Assembly: GCF_042100115.1 (NCBI RefSeq)
Contig: NC_091272.1
Span: forward strand, 6,882,001-6,946,000
Length of the DNA stretch: 64,000 nucleotides
Direction of reading: 5' to 3'
From: Alternaria dauci
Lineage: Eukaryota; Ascomycota; Dothideomycetes; Pleosporales; Pleosporaceae
Below, piece by piece: positions 21,556 to 34,685 of the stretch (positions within the stretch are counted from its first letter, which is position 1; each line of letters opens with the position of its first letter). The position numbers and the translations under genes are program-made. The notes under the pieces were generated by a model that was not told where the DNA came from, did not search any database, and worked only from the letters and a program-made list of their open reading frames with translations.

Positions 21556-24500
21556 ATGCGCAGCGACTCAGGTGACAAAGTCGGCCAAGCCGGTGCTAAC
21601 AATAGTGAGGCTCAAGCGGAAATCAGAGCGTCAACGTCGTCAGCCACGAGGCCTCATGTTGAAGACTATATCGATTCTTCTGAGGACGAAGTCGTCTGGA
21701 AGGGGCGCACTACCCTTCCTCGTAAGAAGAGGCGAAAGAAAGGTCGGACTGCTTCAGGCGCATCGCCTCCAGTCGACCAGGCGTCTGATCGACTACCGCG
21801 GCGAAGCGAGGCTGTGAACAACCATATGACAACACCGGGGTATTCCCACCAATACTCCTTTGATTTCTACCAACCTTACGCGCAGCCTTCCTGGTCATAT
21901 GCGCCAATGTCTCCATTGATCTACTCACCGACCTTCCCACGGTTTCATGCTTCACCTGAGCCTTACGCAATCCCGGATCCAAAAGCTCAAGATGATCTAC
22001 TGCGACAGAACCGTCGCGATGGAGAACTATCGAAGCTGGCTCACCTTGGCGGCCGAACAGGACCTGATACAAAGTCTACCCGCAATAAGACGTCCCGAAA
22101 TAGGAGCGTCACTTTTTCTCTTGAAACCGAAACAATGGGGGACAAAGTGGAGCAGTCGAACATGATGTCACCACGATCGATAAGAAAGAGTGAACCTAGG
22201 AAGAAGATGAAAACACGCAGAGTGTCTTCATCGCCGTCGTCTGATCCTGCCTATCACCTGGCTGACGAAGTAAACGCGCCCAAAAGTGCAAATACAGCGA
22301 CATCTGATAACACCATCATACCTCAACCGACAGTTGGAGAGCAGTCAGATGATTCTCCCTCGCACCCTATTTATGAGAACCATACGCCCTCGCCTTATAG
22401 CAGAGAGCGTGTTGCCAATTTAACGCCAGTACATCACGAAATGATTCTTTACAGAGCCCCGGGAGTCTCGACAGCTGCTAGAACGGTTCAAGAGGATGTG
22501 AACAATCCGTTGCCCTCATTTCACTATAATCCCATGTATGACGAGTATCCGAACAGTCAAATCGAACCCCAGAGGTTCTCTCTCTATCCTAATGACATAC
22601 ACAGGGCGTCTCTAGATTCCACGTGGGCGACGCAGAATGAACCCCCAAGCCAGGATCTCAGACCGAAGTCTGACAATCTTGCACATGCCGAAGGAACACA
22701 AGCGTCGCATGCAGCGCTCGAAGACATACAAATAGGGGCGGACGATGTAGCAGTCACGGAACCCCATTCGCCAAAAAATCAGCAACCCGGCATTGTTGAT
22801 GAGCAGATCGCTAGACGCGCAAAGCATCACGAATTGGACGGATTGATCATCGCAGTCACAGTTCACACCGGCCATGCTTCTTTTTACTCGCAATTTTCGA
22901 CTCCATCACAGATGAAGTGGCCCGATCGTATGAGTGTCGTTGAGAACTTGAGAATGGATGTCAAGAGAGCCGTCAGTGCAAGAAGGCTAAGGCGGAGGGA
23001 CGGCTCGTTTTCCATGGAACTTTATTGCGAAGAAGGGCCATCCTCCTCCAACGAAGACCAAGACCACCAGATGCAGTGGCTGTAAGCAAATAATGATTTA
23101 CGCAGCAACGACCATCACTGAATCGATGCCCAGGCATATGCAAACGCATCGGTTGAACCTCACGGATTTCGAGGTTCGTTGAACCATAATCTCATATTAC
23201 GCAGTACAAAGGAGCGGCACTGGAAGGGGAACAGCAGCTAACGGCCAACACAGAACGCCTGTTTGAACGCTCCAGGCGTCAACAGCAAAACACGTTTCAC
23301 GATGCTGAGACTCTTCGAACAAATCCGAACCAAGCATCAAAAACAGCAGTTTGATGGATATTGTATCGAGCCTGGCACAGTAATGCGTTACGACGGTATC
23401 CCTTCGGATGGCACCGACAATACGCAACCGTCTGCTAGTTTTATGTGCTTTCCCTATCTTTCGGTAGGTCCACGTCAGCAGCCCGCTGATTCACCCAAGA
23501 TGGGGTACCCCACCAGAAGTATATTGCAGACTCTCTATCCTTACGAATCAACTGCGCTACGCGAGGAAACTCCAAGCTTTTGTAGTGATTCATCTCAAGC
23601 GTCAGACCAAGTTCTCTACGTTCCTCAGTGTTGGGTCGTTATTCTCGACTCCAGTAAGTACGCATACAACACGTTTATCACTGCGGCCTGACTGTGCTAG
23701 CTATCCTCATCTCGTGTTCTGAGCTTGGAGTTGATGATCTCATGGATAAATCAGTGACAATCTCGCATCATAAGAAATACTTCCCACCTGTCACTGGCCA
23801 ACAAGGCGAGGAGCCGATACGCGTTGAGGATTACTTGATTGAAGACGATGAGTCTGATGTTTCGACCACGACGGGCACCTACGACTCTCCTCTGAGTGAC
23901 GCGGAGACACCCCTGTCGGTTGGGACAAGAGATGACACAGCAAAACAATTCCTGAATCGTTTAGGTTTCAACCCCGTCTTGGAACATCCCGAAAAACGAC
24001 CGACAAGCTCTGAAAAGCCCTCAGGGGCCACAGGAAGTTATCGAGCTGACATGGATCTCGGGAGTTTCCCAATCGCTGCTGTCATCAACGGGTCCCATGA
24101 AACGCAACTCTGGAGCACACTACTTACAGATGAAGAAGCGGCCGAAGCGGAAGCGAGTATTCTTGCGGTATTAGACACATTGAAGAGCCCAAGAATGACC
24201 ACGGAGTACCTAGAAAGATTCGATCTGTGCATTACGCACGTTCTCACTCTATGGGATCGCGCCCCAGCCGGCGAGCAAAGGCGTCAATCTGGCGTCTTGA
24301 CACGATTGCGGGACAGCATATTCCGTGCGGAAGTACTGCATGGTATGTGTGATATAGAATCCCAGGATTCGGTCTTTTCGTCAAATCCACAATACCGAGA
24401 GGCTATGCTGAAGGCACTTGGATTCGAGGATTCATCTATTCAAAAAGAGCTTGAGAATCTTGGAGAGGTAGTCATGGACGCTATGACTCTTTTTCACGGA

Positions 24501-26901
24501 ACCACAGACTCCAATACAAAGAACGCGATCAGACTAGCGAAAGAAGCACTTCGAGACCGAAGTAAAATAACCAAACCAGGGACTTCGAAAACAGTACAAT
24601 CATCAGATCTGACTATCGAATCAGGTGTCGAGAATGTCAAACCATTTTTGACCTGGGTTCTGGTCGATGCGGAATTAGATCACAAGGATAATGCAGAACG
24701 CGTTGCGGCTGAATATCTTCACGGGATGATGCGGGAAATCGAACAGAGTCTGCTTCAAAGGAACATGCATTCGTATGATCTGTGTAGAGAACTCACAATC
24801 TCCGACCTGGAGTATTCTCTGCAAGCCTCATCGTCACAACGATCTACCGTGACTGGTAATCCTATTGGACCCAGTCACCAACGCACGCAGAGTCGACCAG
24901 GACCATGGATCACTACATTGCAGGTTTTGACGTCTTTCGGAACCATGTCAGAGAATGTTCCGCCTGAGGATCCTGTCCTTAGCGCACAAAAGCAAATGGT
25001 TCGTGCTGCAATCGATGAGCTGTTTGCATGCTTGAAACATTGGGTTGGGCTCTATGTTCCGTGCGATTACTCACACTCGGTGTGCCATAAACTCTGGGGT
25101 TCAATGGCACTTCTCAACAACGTATGTTCATTTACCGATATCTACTTCTCGCACATATCCTGATGGCCGATCTCCAAATGTCACCAGGGTGCGGTTTCAA
25201 TATGGAAGAGGCAGTTTGGCCTCTTTGTACAAAACACATATACTAACGTCACAAATAGAGTGCGACGCTACTGTTCCAAGAAGATGAGCATCCAAGGCCA
25301 CTCCACATCATACGCCCACTTCAGACAAGCTTCTTGCGGGATCATAAGATTAGAAAGCCAATAATTCCAATAGGTTCCTGTCTCGAGTGTAGAGACGGGC
25401 ATATATATAAATCGCATCAAGAGGCTTTGAGTCATCTCAACAGAGTTCATTATCAGGACATCTCGTCGAGACATCAACAAACAGAACGCGGTTATTTTGT
25501 GCGTACCGAAAATCATCTTCGTAATGAACGAGCCAGCAAGCAACATTTGCACTTGCTGCAGATCTGCATACAGTATTTCGAAACACTGGTCACGCGCGGG
25601 GAAAAACTACATATGGGTGTTGTCAAAGGGAAGAGAACCGATCAACACCGGTACCAACTACCAGATGGCCTACTTGACTGCTTTGAAGAAACTGCGCTCT
25701 TCCTCATGCAAGCTACGACATCCATCGTTGCTATCAGAAATGAAGCCAACACATGGAGACATATACCAGGGAAAGCGATCGACGATCTAGAGACTTCTGC
25801 AGTACAAAGTGCACTGGAGGAACTAGGGAAGCTTGGAGAATCTGCGCAAGCGTCTATGACTAGAGCTGAGAAAGCCTTAGTTCTTGCTGGGGGCGAAGAA
25901 AATACTGTCACCATCGGCAGTGCGGGACCCGAGTTTTTGGTCTCGATGATCCTCCAAAACATTGGAAGGAGGCATCTGCTGAACCATGTAAAGATGGACA
26001 TCAATCAACTGTACCAGGAGTATACTTCAAAGTTGGTAAGCGCCTCACATTGGACGACCACCAATATTACTACTTGCCGGATGCACAGACCTAGACCCAG
26101 CTAACAAAAGTGTTCCAGGAATACCAGATCTACCAATTCCCTCGCAAACGTCTACTGAGAAGGATCCACAAGCTTCAGGAAGAGCTCACCGTTGTTCGGC
26201 TTGTGAACACTTGGCAAACGAAAGCATTCAATAGCTTCCTCCAAGTTCTTGACCCCGAAACTTTCGAGCTGCCTACCGCCGATCGGTTGAGCATGTTCCC
26301 GCCAGAGTCAGAGTGTATTAGTGAGAGCCTCAGATCTCTTCAAGGCAAGGCCGTAGAGCTCGAAGCCCTCGAGGGACGCACGCAGTATCTCCGGGAGCAA
26401 CTGAAACAGAGCGTGGAGATCCTAGAGGAAGACCACGGTAAAGCTATATTGATGTTCACCATCATCACCACCATCTTCTTACCGCTGTTAGTGTCCCCTG
26501 TTCTAACATGCTTACTCTTACTAACACGTTCTAGCTCGTTCGTAACTAGCTTCTTCGGGATGAACACGTCAGATATTCGAAACATCGACAGAACGCAAGC
26601 ATTCTTCTGGGTCATAGCCATTCCATTTACTGCTGCCATCGTTCTCATTGCGATCTTGTTAGCTTATCGCGGGGACAAGTTGTACGATCTCGTCGTTCAG
26701 ACAATACACGAAGTGAAAGAACAGCGTACAAAGGCCAGTTTGCCGATAGCACCTTTACAAAACGGACAAGCATGGGGCGATCTGTTTCCATTCGTTCGGT
26801 CTCCTCGAGCTCTGCGGGGCCGAAGCAATGTCGCGACCGAAAACATTGAGCTAAACAGCCTGGTCTCATCCTCTGCGAGCCGATCCGCCCCAGTAAGATG
26901 A
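21556..26901 (+). CDS. large fungal CorA-like Mg2+ transporter-type protein
   Basis: Seven exons: 21556-23081, 23134-23173, 23254-23653, 23701-25121, 25259-26035, 26119-26486 and 26535-26901 (1632 aa). The 40-nt second exon supplies the WLHMQTHRLNLTDFE block, typical of this family before FDGYCIEPGTVMRYDG. The first 500 residues are disordered, acidic and basic by turns. The middle carries the fungal cytosolic domain (MCFPYLSVGP, WVVILDSTILISC). A C2H2-like finger, CLECRDG...HLNRVH, sits just before the CorA part. The C-terminus has a long coiled coil, then two membrane helices with the diagnostic GMN motif between them (FFGMNTSDI). CorA proteins are pentameric channels for divalent cations. 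Many fungal relatives of this size may not transport Mg2+. The 137-nt intron 25122-25258 could hide another tiny exon. Confidence 0.82.
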
Positions 26902-26935
26902 GTTCCCGGTATCTCCGCACCATGATGATATCTAT

Positions 26936-29302
26936 TTACAACGCTTTCGTCAACCCCTCATGCTTCACCGTCCAACTGCCATCCTTTGGAAACCCCGGCG
27001 CATCACCCTCCGAGCCTTTCCACCCCGCCGCACAGTACGCTATCGCATACAAGAAACCTGCATTCCCTGGCATAAACGGAGGCGGTGTACCTCCATCTCC
27101 GCCGCGTATCGCAAACCCCGCATCATCAAACTTCCAATAGTCATACGCAGTGAGATGGTAAATCGCACGCTGGGGATTACCTATCCGCGCACTATTGATG
27201 GCGAGAACAGGACGTCCCCAGCCCCGGATCTTGTCGTCGCTCCATACTTGCCAGACTTTGTTCGCGGTACGAAGCGCGACGTCAGGGTCTACGGCGGGCG
27301 TATCGGGGAGGATGCCTTACAGCATGATGAGGCTGCGGGGATCGCCGGTGAGCTTTGGGTCTGACCACCAAGAGCTGTTGAGTCCGTCGTAGACGGCGTA
27401 TAAGCCGTCGATTTGAGGTGGTAGAGCTAGGTTCTCAGCAACATGCGTCCATTTCTCGGGCACAGGTTGGTGCAGTTTGCGTTTCCATTCTGCGGCTGCA
27501 TCTAGTCCGTAGCGCCAGTATGCGAGCTCGTATGCTAGGTTGCGTGTAGAGTTTGGTGGTGTGTTCTCGGTTACGCCGTAGGTAGGTGGACCAAGGTCGT
27601 ATTTTCCAGTGGTTGCGTTGAGGCCGGGGTAAGAGGCCATGTAGTCCGTGGTGGCTGTCAGCACCTTGTCCCACTTCTGGAGCGTCTCTCGTGTTGGATT
27701 GGCTTGGTATGCAAGGTTTGCGAGATAGAACGGGTGAGGCTGCTGCCATATAAGTTGAGCGTTGACATCGCCTGGCGAGCTGACGCCTGTTTCGAGTTCT
27801 GTCATCTTAGGCCATCGCGCACCCTCCCATCCCATGTATCGTGCACGAGCCAGGGACGAGGGAAGAAGCGTCTCGTATAGCTCGGGAAAGATGTTGTCAA
27901 AATATTGCTGGCGACCCCATGTGGCCCAGTGCGCGTTGTGCCAGATCAGCATTTCCATATGGAACTTCCCATACCAGCCGTTGTTCATCAATCCGCTTTC
28001 TTGAGGTGATTGGCCTTTAGCTGCGCTATTGACACGGACGTGGTACTGCGACTTGATAATGCGGCGCTGGAGCTCGGTAGCATTGGGATTGGAAGATTCA
28101 GTAAGGTCAACGAAACCTCCTTCTTTCCAATACTTGTTCCACCCTCGTACATTCTTTTGCAGTATTTTTTGTGGTAAGCTAGGCACATGCTGCTCAGGTG
28201 AGAAATGGGCAGTGAAAGCGATCGTAGAGCCCGCGGAAACGGTACCCAACGTGTACCGGTGTGCTGTGATCGTTGTTGAGTTTGGTGGCTCGCTCCGGAC
28301 CAATTTGAGCTGTGATTCTTTTGGCCATCGCAGATTAGCAAAGTACCGCACTTCTTGCAAGTCATGCTGGATATGCGCTGACGTGCGATCAGTTCCATCT
28401 TCCAGTAACGCAGTGGTATGGTTAAGAGGGAAGTCGTATACACCCGCAAAGACCTACGGAAGCTATTAGTATGTGACTAAACTCCTAAGAAGAGGCCAGA
28501 TCGACACATACCTCGTATTTGTACTCGGTGCTGTGTATCGGCGGATACGGAAAGTCCAACTCCACCTGCAGATCGCCATCTTGGATAAGCTTTGATTCAA
28601 TCACGAAAGCGACAGCATCAGACTCGAAGTCGCCCTGCGTCACCACTCTTACGTCTTCGCCGTTGACCTTGAAGCTTGAAGTGATGGTGCCATCCCACAG
28701 CTCTAGTTCTTGTCTAGACTCAGTGATGAGAGACTCGTTGAGAGTTCTTCCCTGATAGCGGAGGCCAATGCGACCCAGGTTCAATCGATTCGGGTTACTG
28801 ATAAGCCATTGAGTTGCCTGTTTGAGCTTGGCATCTGGGATGTCGTAGTAGACTTCACGTCCATATGTTTCGCGCATGACGCCCTTGTAGTCTGACGGTA
28901 GCTCCCTGTAGGCGTTAGCTGATGTTTAATGAGACGCCTTTGGGATCTCATACCCGTTCGCAGGAAGTGAGTCATTGTGCCAGGCCCAGCTGGACAGCGT
29001 GTTGAACGGTAAGTATGTCTGCATTGCAAATCAATTACCTGGTATCTGTGGTAGCCCAACGCACATACCTGCATCCCCGTGGTATCGACATTAAAAGCAA
29101 AGTTGCCATTGCCCACCTGGAGAGGTGTTGTCTCGTTGTCAATGAGGTTAGTTCGGACGATATTGAATCGTGAGACCACTGAATGTCTGCCGAAATTAGA
29201 AATGCATGTGTAGCATGGATGGTGTACCAACCTATCGATATTACCGTAAACTGCACCTACAAACAGCAAGGCGCAATATCTTCGTACACCGAAAGAGCGC
29301 AT
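26936..29302 (-). pseudogene. GH65-like secreted glycosidase, interrupted by an in-frame TAA
   Basis: Five exons on the minus strand: 29302-29232, 29186-29069, 29018-28954, 28905-28512 and 28453-26936. They give 721 codons if the TAA at 27319-27317 (codon 595) is read through. A signal peptide (MRSFGVRRYCALLFVGAVYG) precedes TPLQVGNGNFAFNVDTTGMQTY. The (alpha/alpha)6-type middle carries NNGWYGKFHMEMLIWHNAHW, with a candidate acid at Glu383, then ARYMGWEGARWPKM and LIWQQPHPFYLA. Past the stop the same frame continues with ILPDTPAVD, GDGGTPPPFMPGNAGFLYAIAYCAAGW and a natural stop at 26938-26936, so the break is a single base change (CAA to TAA would do). About 126 codons would be lost. Relatives act on alpha-glucosides or similar sugars; the substrate is not known. 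Several N-glycosylation sites fit secretion. The 3' end is 34 bp from the convergent CorA-like gene. Confidence 0.75.
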
Positions 29303-30469
29303 CTTTGCTGCAGACCTTGTCTCTGAATTGAGTGCACTGAGAGTTACAGTGTACTCGCAGCCCATTTGTACCTGGCGGCCAGGCAGCACGTAGGATTGGA
29401 TCAGCAGATGATCCCATCCCAGTGGGGCACCATATTCCGGGGTAAATGTACACCGAGAAGGATTCTCAGGACTATCATGGGTCATGTTCGGTTAGCGGTT
29501 GACTAACACCAGCCATCCCCGCCTTTTGCGAAGCTTGATTAATTCCTCCAGTGGCGTAGATCCGGAACTCCACACCCTTGCGGCACGTCGAGGGGCATTT
29601 CCAGTGGGGGAGCGCAGCTCGGCGTGCACATTATTCAGAGGCCAAATGGACGTTTGCGCGGCAGAATGGAGAAGGTGGTAGTGCAACTGCGATACTGCTC
29701 ATAGACACCAGGAGCAACGTGGCGTGGCAGCAGGACCTGTGTCCACGACTGTTTTGCGAAGAAGCTTGTTTGCAAGCCCTCGGGTACCTGCATCGACAGA
29801 AGAGCCGGTAAAGAATTCCATGAAGCGAACCTTTTTTCTGTCTTGTCTCTGGACGCATACGTAAACGAAGCAAAGATACCATGGGGAGGTGAAGCGCAAA
29901 GGACTGTCACAAGGTCGGCACAAAAGCACGTCCGTCGATTGCGTCATCGCACCCCCGGAACCTCAACAGCTCGTTCGGTGCCATACCCAGTGCATCAACA
30001 AAGTCATCAATCGACATCGTTTTCATCTCGCTTTAATCCTTCCCCGGCAAGGCGCCTGCTTGCAATGAATTCTATTGTTATATCCCGCTGGCCGTGGGAG
30101 AGATCGCCATGGACACGGACGCACTGAATGACTTCGCCTTCGTAGGTTGTACCCGTGGATCACGTTCGGGATGGCTTCTGCTCATGTCATGCCTGCTGTC
30201 ATGTGGAACGTTTTCTTTCTGTCTAGAGAGCCGTACATTGATAGAATTAAGCTTGCTAAGAGGAGTGCACAGCCATGACTAGACCCCGAGACACTGGAAA
30301 ATGGTGACTTCCCAAAGAGGCAATTGGGGCCCACGTATCGTTACGCCTCGATGATAGGTGAAGTTGAATACGCGACGCGCTTTGACAATGATCCCAAGGG
30401 TCAAACGGCAAAACTTTCTTTGCAACACTTCCCCCAAGCTTGACGCTCACATTGGGTACCCTCCCCACA
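29303..30469. other. intergenic between divergent genes
   Basis: 1.17 kb between the glycosidase start and the CCCH gene start. Short frames only; no family resemblance found. Confidence 0.45.
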
Positions 30470-32059
30470 ATGGTGAGCTCCGAGAACATGGCTGAACTGG
30501 CGGCGCGTCTCCATGAGCTTGCTGACAACATATCAATCGGTCCCAACAGCGACCCTCGCGAAGAGTGCAGAACTGCAGTTCGGAAGGCTGCAATCGAGGT
30601 GGAACGAGCCATCGTCAAGAGCCACTCACGCGACGACTCTTATGTGCTGGTGCTGGTTGATGCGCATAGCCATCCGGTAAGATACGACAATCAAAACTTT
30701 AGTGACATTTACTAACACCACCTTTAGTTCAACGACGACATCTTCTATCGACCCACCGACCAGAGCTATCCCGCTTTAGACCCCGACAAACCATTCAACA
30801 TCAAGGAGCGACTCTACGAAGCGGTTCGGAAGCACTTGATCGATGTATCGTCCTATTCCTCGCCAGCTACGCTTGGCACGTCTCGAATCGTTGTGCGCGT
30901 CTACGCCAACACGACCAAATTAGAGAACGATTTGTTATGCCCTTTGCAAAAATTTGCTGTTCAGTTCTCTTCCGTGGATCCTGATTTCGACTTCTTCGGC
31001 GTTGGAGATGAGGCAATGGTGGAGCTCAAGGTCATCGGTGAGTAAACAAATTCTTCAAGTACCAGACACACCCTGGAAGTATACACTGTGGGCTTCGTGT
31101 CAGCTATACAATAGAGATATCTTCGTATACTTATAAAGCGAGCTCTATATCTTAGCTTGATACTAACCTCGCTAGATGCATTCCAGTCAGCTCGCAAGGA
31201 GCCAGACTGCAAGCATGTTTTCCTCGCCGCTTGGAGACGACCAATCTACGTTTCGATGCTACAAACTCCCTCAAAGAATGTCACCCTTGTTCAAGGATAC
31301 GATATGGGAACAGGTGCTAGATTGGTGTCTCTATCATGCGGTGTGATCAGTATCCCAGAGGTGTTCAGCAAGCCTGCGGAGAAAGATCTCTTCTTCTCAC
31401 TCACGTCTCGCTCAAACCAGAAGCGCATGATAACCACACTAGTCAGCGACAAAGCCTCTTGCAAGGATGGTCAGTGTGGGCTACCACATGCTACCACAAG
31501 CCCTGACGAGATATGTCAGACAATTTCGTCGGGGTCGCCCACATACAGTCTTCGTCAACCAGGATGCCTTCCACAGGCCCGGGATGCAATTCCCCACCAC
31601 GTACCTGTTAATGCGAACGGAGAACGTCTCAACTACTACACCCAACGGTCTTCTAGAAACGATCGGCAGGCCTACCTACAGAGATTCGGAAAAGATGTCA
31701 GGCCATGTCAATGGTTCCATCTCACAGAAGCATGTCACTTTCAAGACGATTGCTGTTACGATCACTCGCCCATCAGCGCTCAGGTTCTGAGAACGTTTCG
31801 ATACATGGTCAAAAAAACGCTCTGTACTAAAGGGAGCCGTTGCCTTCTCATCCATTGCATTTATGGACATGTATGCCAGGAGCCAAAGTGTATTGCTGAA
31901 GACCTGAAATCCTGCAGCTTGAAGGAGTTCCATGGCGTGGATACTGCGTTTGCATCATGGAAAAAGGGCAAGCATGCTCCCGAGTTCCCCACCGCAGGTC
32001 CACTTCGTATGCCAGAGGAACATGTGGAGGAAGCTTCGGCTGAGGCCTTCTGGTTCTAG
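30470..32059 (+). CDS. CCCH zinc-finger protein with N-terminal NYN/PIN-like region
   Basis: Exons 30470-30676, 30728-31037 and 31176-32059 (466 aa); the introns are 51 and 138 nt. The N-terminal region contains alternating strands and helices (DDSYVLVLVDAHSHPFND, SRIVVRVYANTTKL, DFDFFGVGDEAMVELKVIDAF, CKHVFLAAWRRPIYVSML). These resemble the fungal domain found ahead of CCCH fingers, whose layout recalls NYN/PIN nuclease folds; the equivalence is inference. Near residue 340 is a perfect CX8CX5CX3H finger (CQWFHLTEACHFQDDCCYDH). A second, less regular Cys/His cluster follows (CTKGSRCLLIHCIYGHVCQEPKC). CCCH fingers usually bind RNA, so a role in RNA turnover is the best guess. Start chosen at MVSSENMAEL because the frame upstream lacks an ATG. 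Confidence 0.8.
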
Positions 32060-33731
32060 AATGCTGGGTTTAACATTCCCAACTGGAACAGAGAGGAGGG
32101 TAGCATTGCCGAACTGGCTTTGAAGGTCGCATTGCAGTGCCTATATGTACTAGCCTGACATGCTGCGCATCACATTTCGTAAGATTTCAAAGAGGGACTT
32201 ACGAACAGTGGCAAACCTGGAACTAAACTTGGTTTCTCGAAGTTATCCGCTTCTGTGTATAACGTCAGTCTCTTGTAGACAAATGCGACGACTTCCAGAT
32301 AGGTCACGGATTGACAAATATCAAGCAAGTCATGATAAGCGCGAGCACTTAATGCTGACATGTCATTGTTGTGCATAGCGACAAGGAAGCTGAAGCTAGG
32401 TAAGCATATCCACAAGACTCGTGACTATATTTTGCCCCAGGCTTTGCGGTTTTATCACTAGACTGATACCCTCCGATGCTCGATGGCATCTACGTCTTGA
32501 TTTACTGAGCACGTTCGCTCTAGCAAGGCTTCCACATTATTCGCGTTAACATGTGCAAAGTCACCAGTCAAGCTCCCCACTACCGAAGTTTAAGAAGGCA
32601 TTCTCAAAAAGTATGCCAAATGCCGTACACAAACGCCTAAGGTTCCCTTGCAGTAGATAGGGGTACAGTTGCCTCTGGCTGGCGGTGTTTTGGAACAACC
32701 CTTTGTAAGATTGTCAACGACCTATGTTTGACATCAGACTTCAGTCTTCTAATACCCTCGATCAGAATAGAAAGCTCGCTCCGCATCACTCTATTCCAGA
32801 TGATGACAGGTCTTTTCTTCCACCCAAGAAATGATGGGAATACAGCGGTAAAATACACCAAATCGAAGCTATCGCTGAAGACAACCGATACATCCCCAGA
32901 TCAAGTGACCGCAGCAGCTTTTTGGCCGATATAATTCACACGGGGTAAATTTCCTCAAGAGGAAGTTACTTTAGTAAACCCGTAATGGTAGTCCATGAAG
33001 ATGCTATTTATGGCGCCTAGTCCGAAAGTGGCTTAGTCTAAGTGTACCCGCGACGGAATTCTTTTCTTCTCTTGGCTTGTCTGAACCATGTACCCTGATA
33101 TACCCAGTAGTCTGGCTATCATCCCGGTTTTCTATCGCTTTAATAGTTGCCCTCCATTAAAATTTAAGCAGTTGGCATGGTGTAGTGACATTCACGAAGC
33201 CTTTCCCTCGACATATGGCATGATGGCATTCTCGTCATAGGGCGACAATATGATCGCAGTGCAGTGACTTGTTAGCCATGTCCACTGCTGCCATAAGGTT
33301 GCGCATTCATTTGGCTCTAGTCACATGTGTCATTCCATGCTAACCTTCGCCGAGTCAGATTCGCCGAATCGGCAGAACCTTTGCCCGACCAGACTACCCC
33401 TTCCTCCAAATCATCAACACAGCATTGTGCTTACTCTTATTTCGGTATAAAAAGTTTCGCAATTGACCTCTGCCCGAGGCCGAGTAGCGAGACGATTGGA
33501 TGATCAAACCGGCAACGTTCAGTACTGTCCGAGTGTTCAGCATGAAGTTACGTTACCAAGTGAATGCATTCACTAGGGTTAGAGGCATGCATCGGCTTCT
33601 GATAAATATCCTGCGTCGGGACTACTAGAGGCACACATCAATAGCTTTCAGCTTACAGTTCATTCTATCTTCCATTTCAGTTCCTGATCGCATTCCGACA
33701 ACTCAATTTTTCTATCAAACAAACTATCGAG
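32060..33731. other. gene-free stretch, nothing recognisable
   Basis: 1.67 kb with somewhat higher A+T than its neighbours. No frame here shows family resemblance or plausible splicing. A TATAAAAA at 33446-33453 is the best TATA candidate for the gene at 33732, but it is 279 bp from the ATG, far for fungi. Confidence 0.4.
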
Positions 33732-34685
33732 ATGACGTCCAAGAAGATCATCACTGTTCTAGGTGCCACCGGCAACCAAGGCGGTTCTGTCATCGCAGCT
33801 CTTCTTGCCCATCCCGAGATTGCCTCCCAATACTCGATCCGTGGTGTCACTCGCGATGCTTCAAAGCCCTCAGCCCAGAAACTCCTGTCCAATGGAGTTG
33901 AGCTCATCAAAGCCGATCTCAACGACCCTGCGTCCCTTCGAGCCGCATTCGATTGTGCCTACGCCGTTTTTGTCGTCACCAACTACTGGGAGACAATGTC
34001 CAAGTCGACAGAGGTAACCCAAGGAAAGAATGCTGTTGATGCCGCCATCGCCACTGGTGTCAAGCATCTCATCATCTCATCACTTCCTAATGTCACCGCC
34101 CTAACCAATGGTGCTCTGTCCAATGTCGAGCACTATGATTCCAAAGCCGAAGTTTCCGATTACGCCGAGGCCCAGAAGACGAAGACGGGTATGTGGGTTA
34201 CTCACTTTATGCCAGGAGTCTTCATGGAGAACCTCAAAACCACCATCAACAAGGATCCGGCCACTGGCGCTTTCATGATGGCCATGCCCTGGAACGCAAC
34301 GAAAACAAAGATCCCACTCATGAACATCGTCTCTGATGCTGGCAAGTACGTCGTTGGTGCTTTGGTTCTCGGAGCTAGTGCAGATGGTGCTAGAATCCAT
34401 GCTGTTACGCAGTGGTCCACTCCTGAGGAAGTGGCTAGTACTATATCTAGAATCACTGGTGACAAAGTGACGTTTGTCGAAGTACCCAAGGACGTATGGG
34501 AGGGGTATCTGCCTCTTCCCCCTCGTGCGAAGACGGTGGTTGGGGAGAATATGGTCTTGATCAGGGACTATAGCTACTATGGGAACGACGCTCCTGCCAA
34601 ACAGCATGAGCACAACAAGTATTTCGAGGCCATACCTGGTCAGAAATTGTCGAACTTGGAAGACTGGGTCAAGGGAAATTTCTAG
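33732..34685 (+). CDS. NmrA-like NAD(P)-binding protein
   Basis: Intronless, 317 aa. The N-terminus KIITVLGATGNQGGSVIAALL is a Rossmann dinucleotide loop (GxxGxxG). RGVTRDASKPSAQKL supplies the basic residues that usually contact NADP phosphate. VFVVTNYWE, KHLIISSLPNVTALT, FMPGVFMENL and a closing LEDWVKGNF complete the NmrA-like family pattern (atypical short-chain dehydrogenase). The equivalent of the catalytic YxxxK is absent, as in many NmrA-type redox sensors. Members act either as NAD(P)H-sensing transcription co-regulators or as small reductases; context does not decide between them. Confidence 0.88.
   Translation: MTSKKIITVLGATGNQGGSVIAALLAHPEIASQYSIRGVTRDASKPSAQKLLSNGVELIKADLNDPASLRAAFDCAYAVFVVTNYWETMSKSTEVTQGKNAVDAAIATGVKHLIISSLPNVTALTNGALSNVEHYDSKAEVSDYAEAQKTKTGMWVTHFMPGVFMENLKTTINKDPATGAFMMAMPWNATKTKIPLMNIVSDAGKYVVGALVLGASADGARIHAVTQWSTPEEVASTISRITGDKVTFVEVPKDVWEGYLPLPPRAKTVVGENMVLIRDYSYYGNDAPAKQHEHNKYFEAIPGQKLSNLEDWVKGNF

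Noticed and set aside
21182..21817. 211-codon plus frame and 105-codon minus frame in the glyoxalase/CorA promoter
   Set aside because: They overlap each other and the real CorA start, have no motif or splice support, and lie in a G+C-rich promoter.
23174..23204. 31-nt intron followed by a frame reading YKGAALEGEQQ
   Set aside because: Too short; the alternative 80-nt intron ending at 23253 restores the conserved family block.
27300..27330. Intron using GTAAGG over the stop of the GH65-like gene
   Set aside because: Any acceptor in range removes the conserved LPDTPAVD...KVWQVW stretch.
30440..30469. Start of the CCCH gene ten codons upstream
   Set aside because: It would need a TTG start; the ATG at 30470 is in good context.
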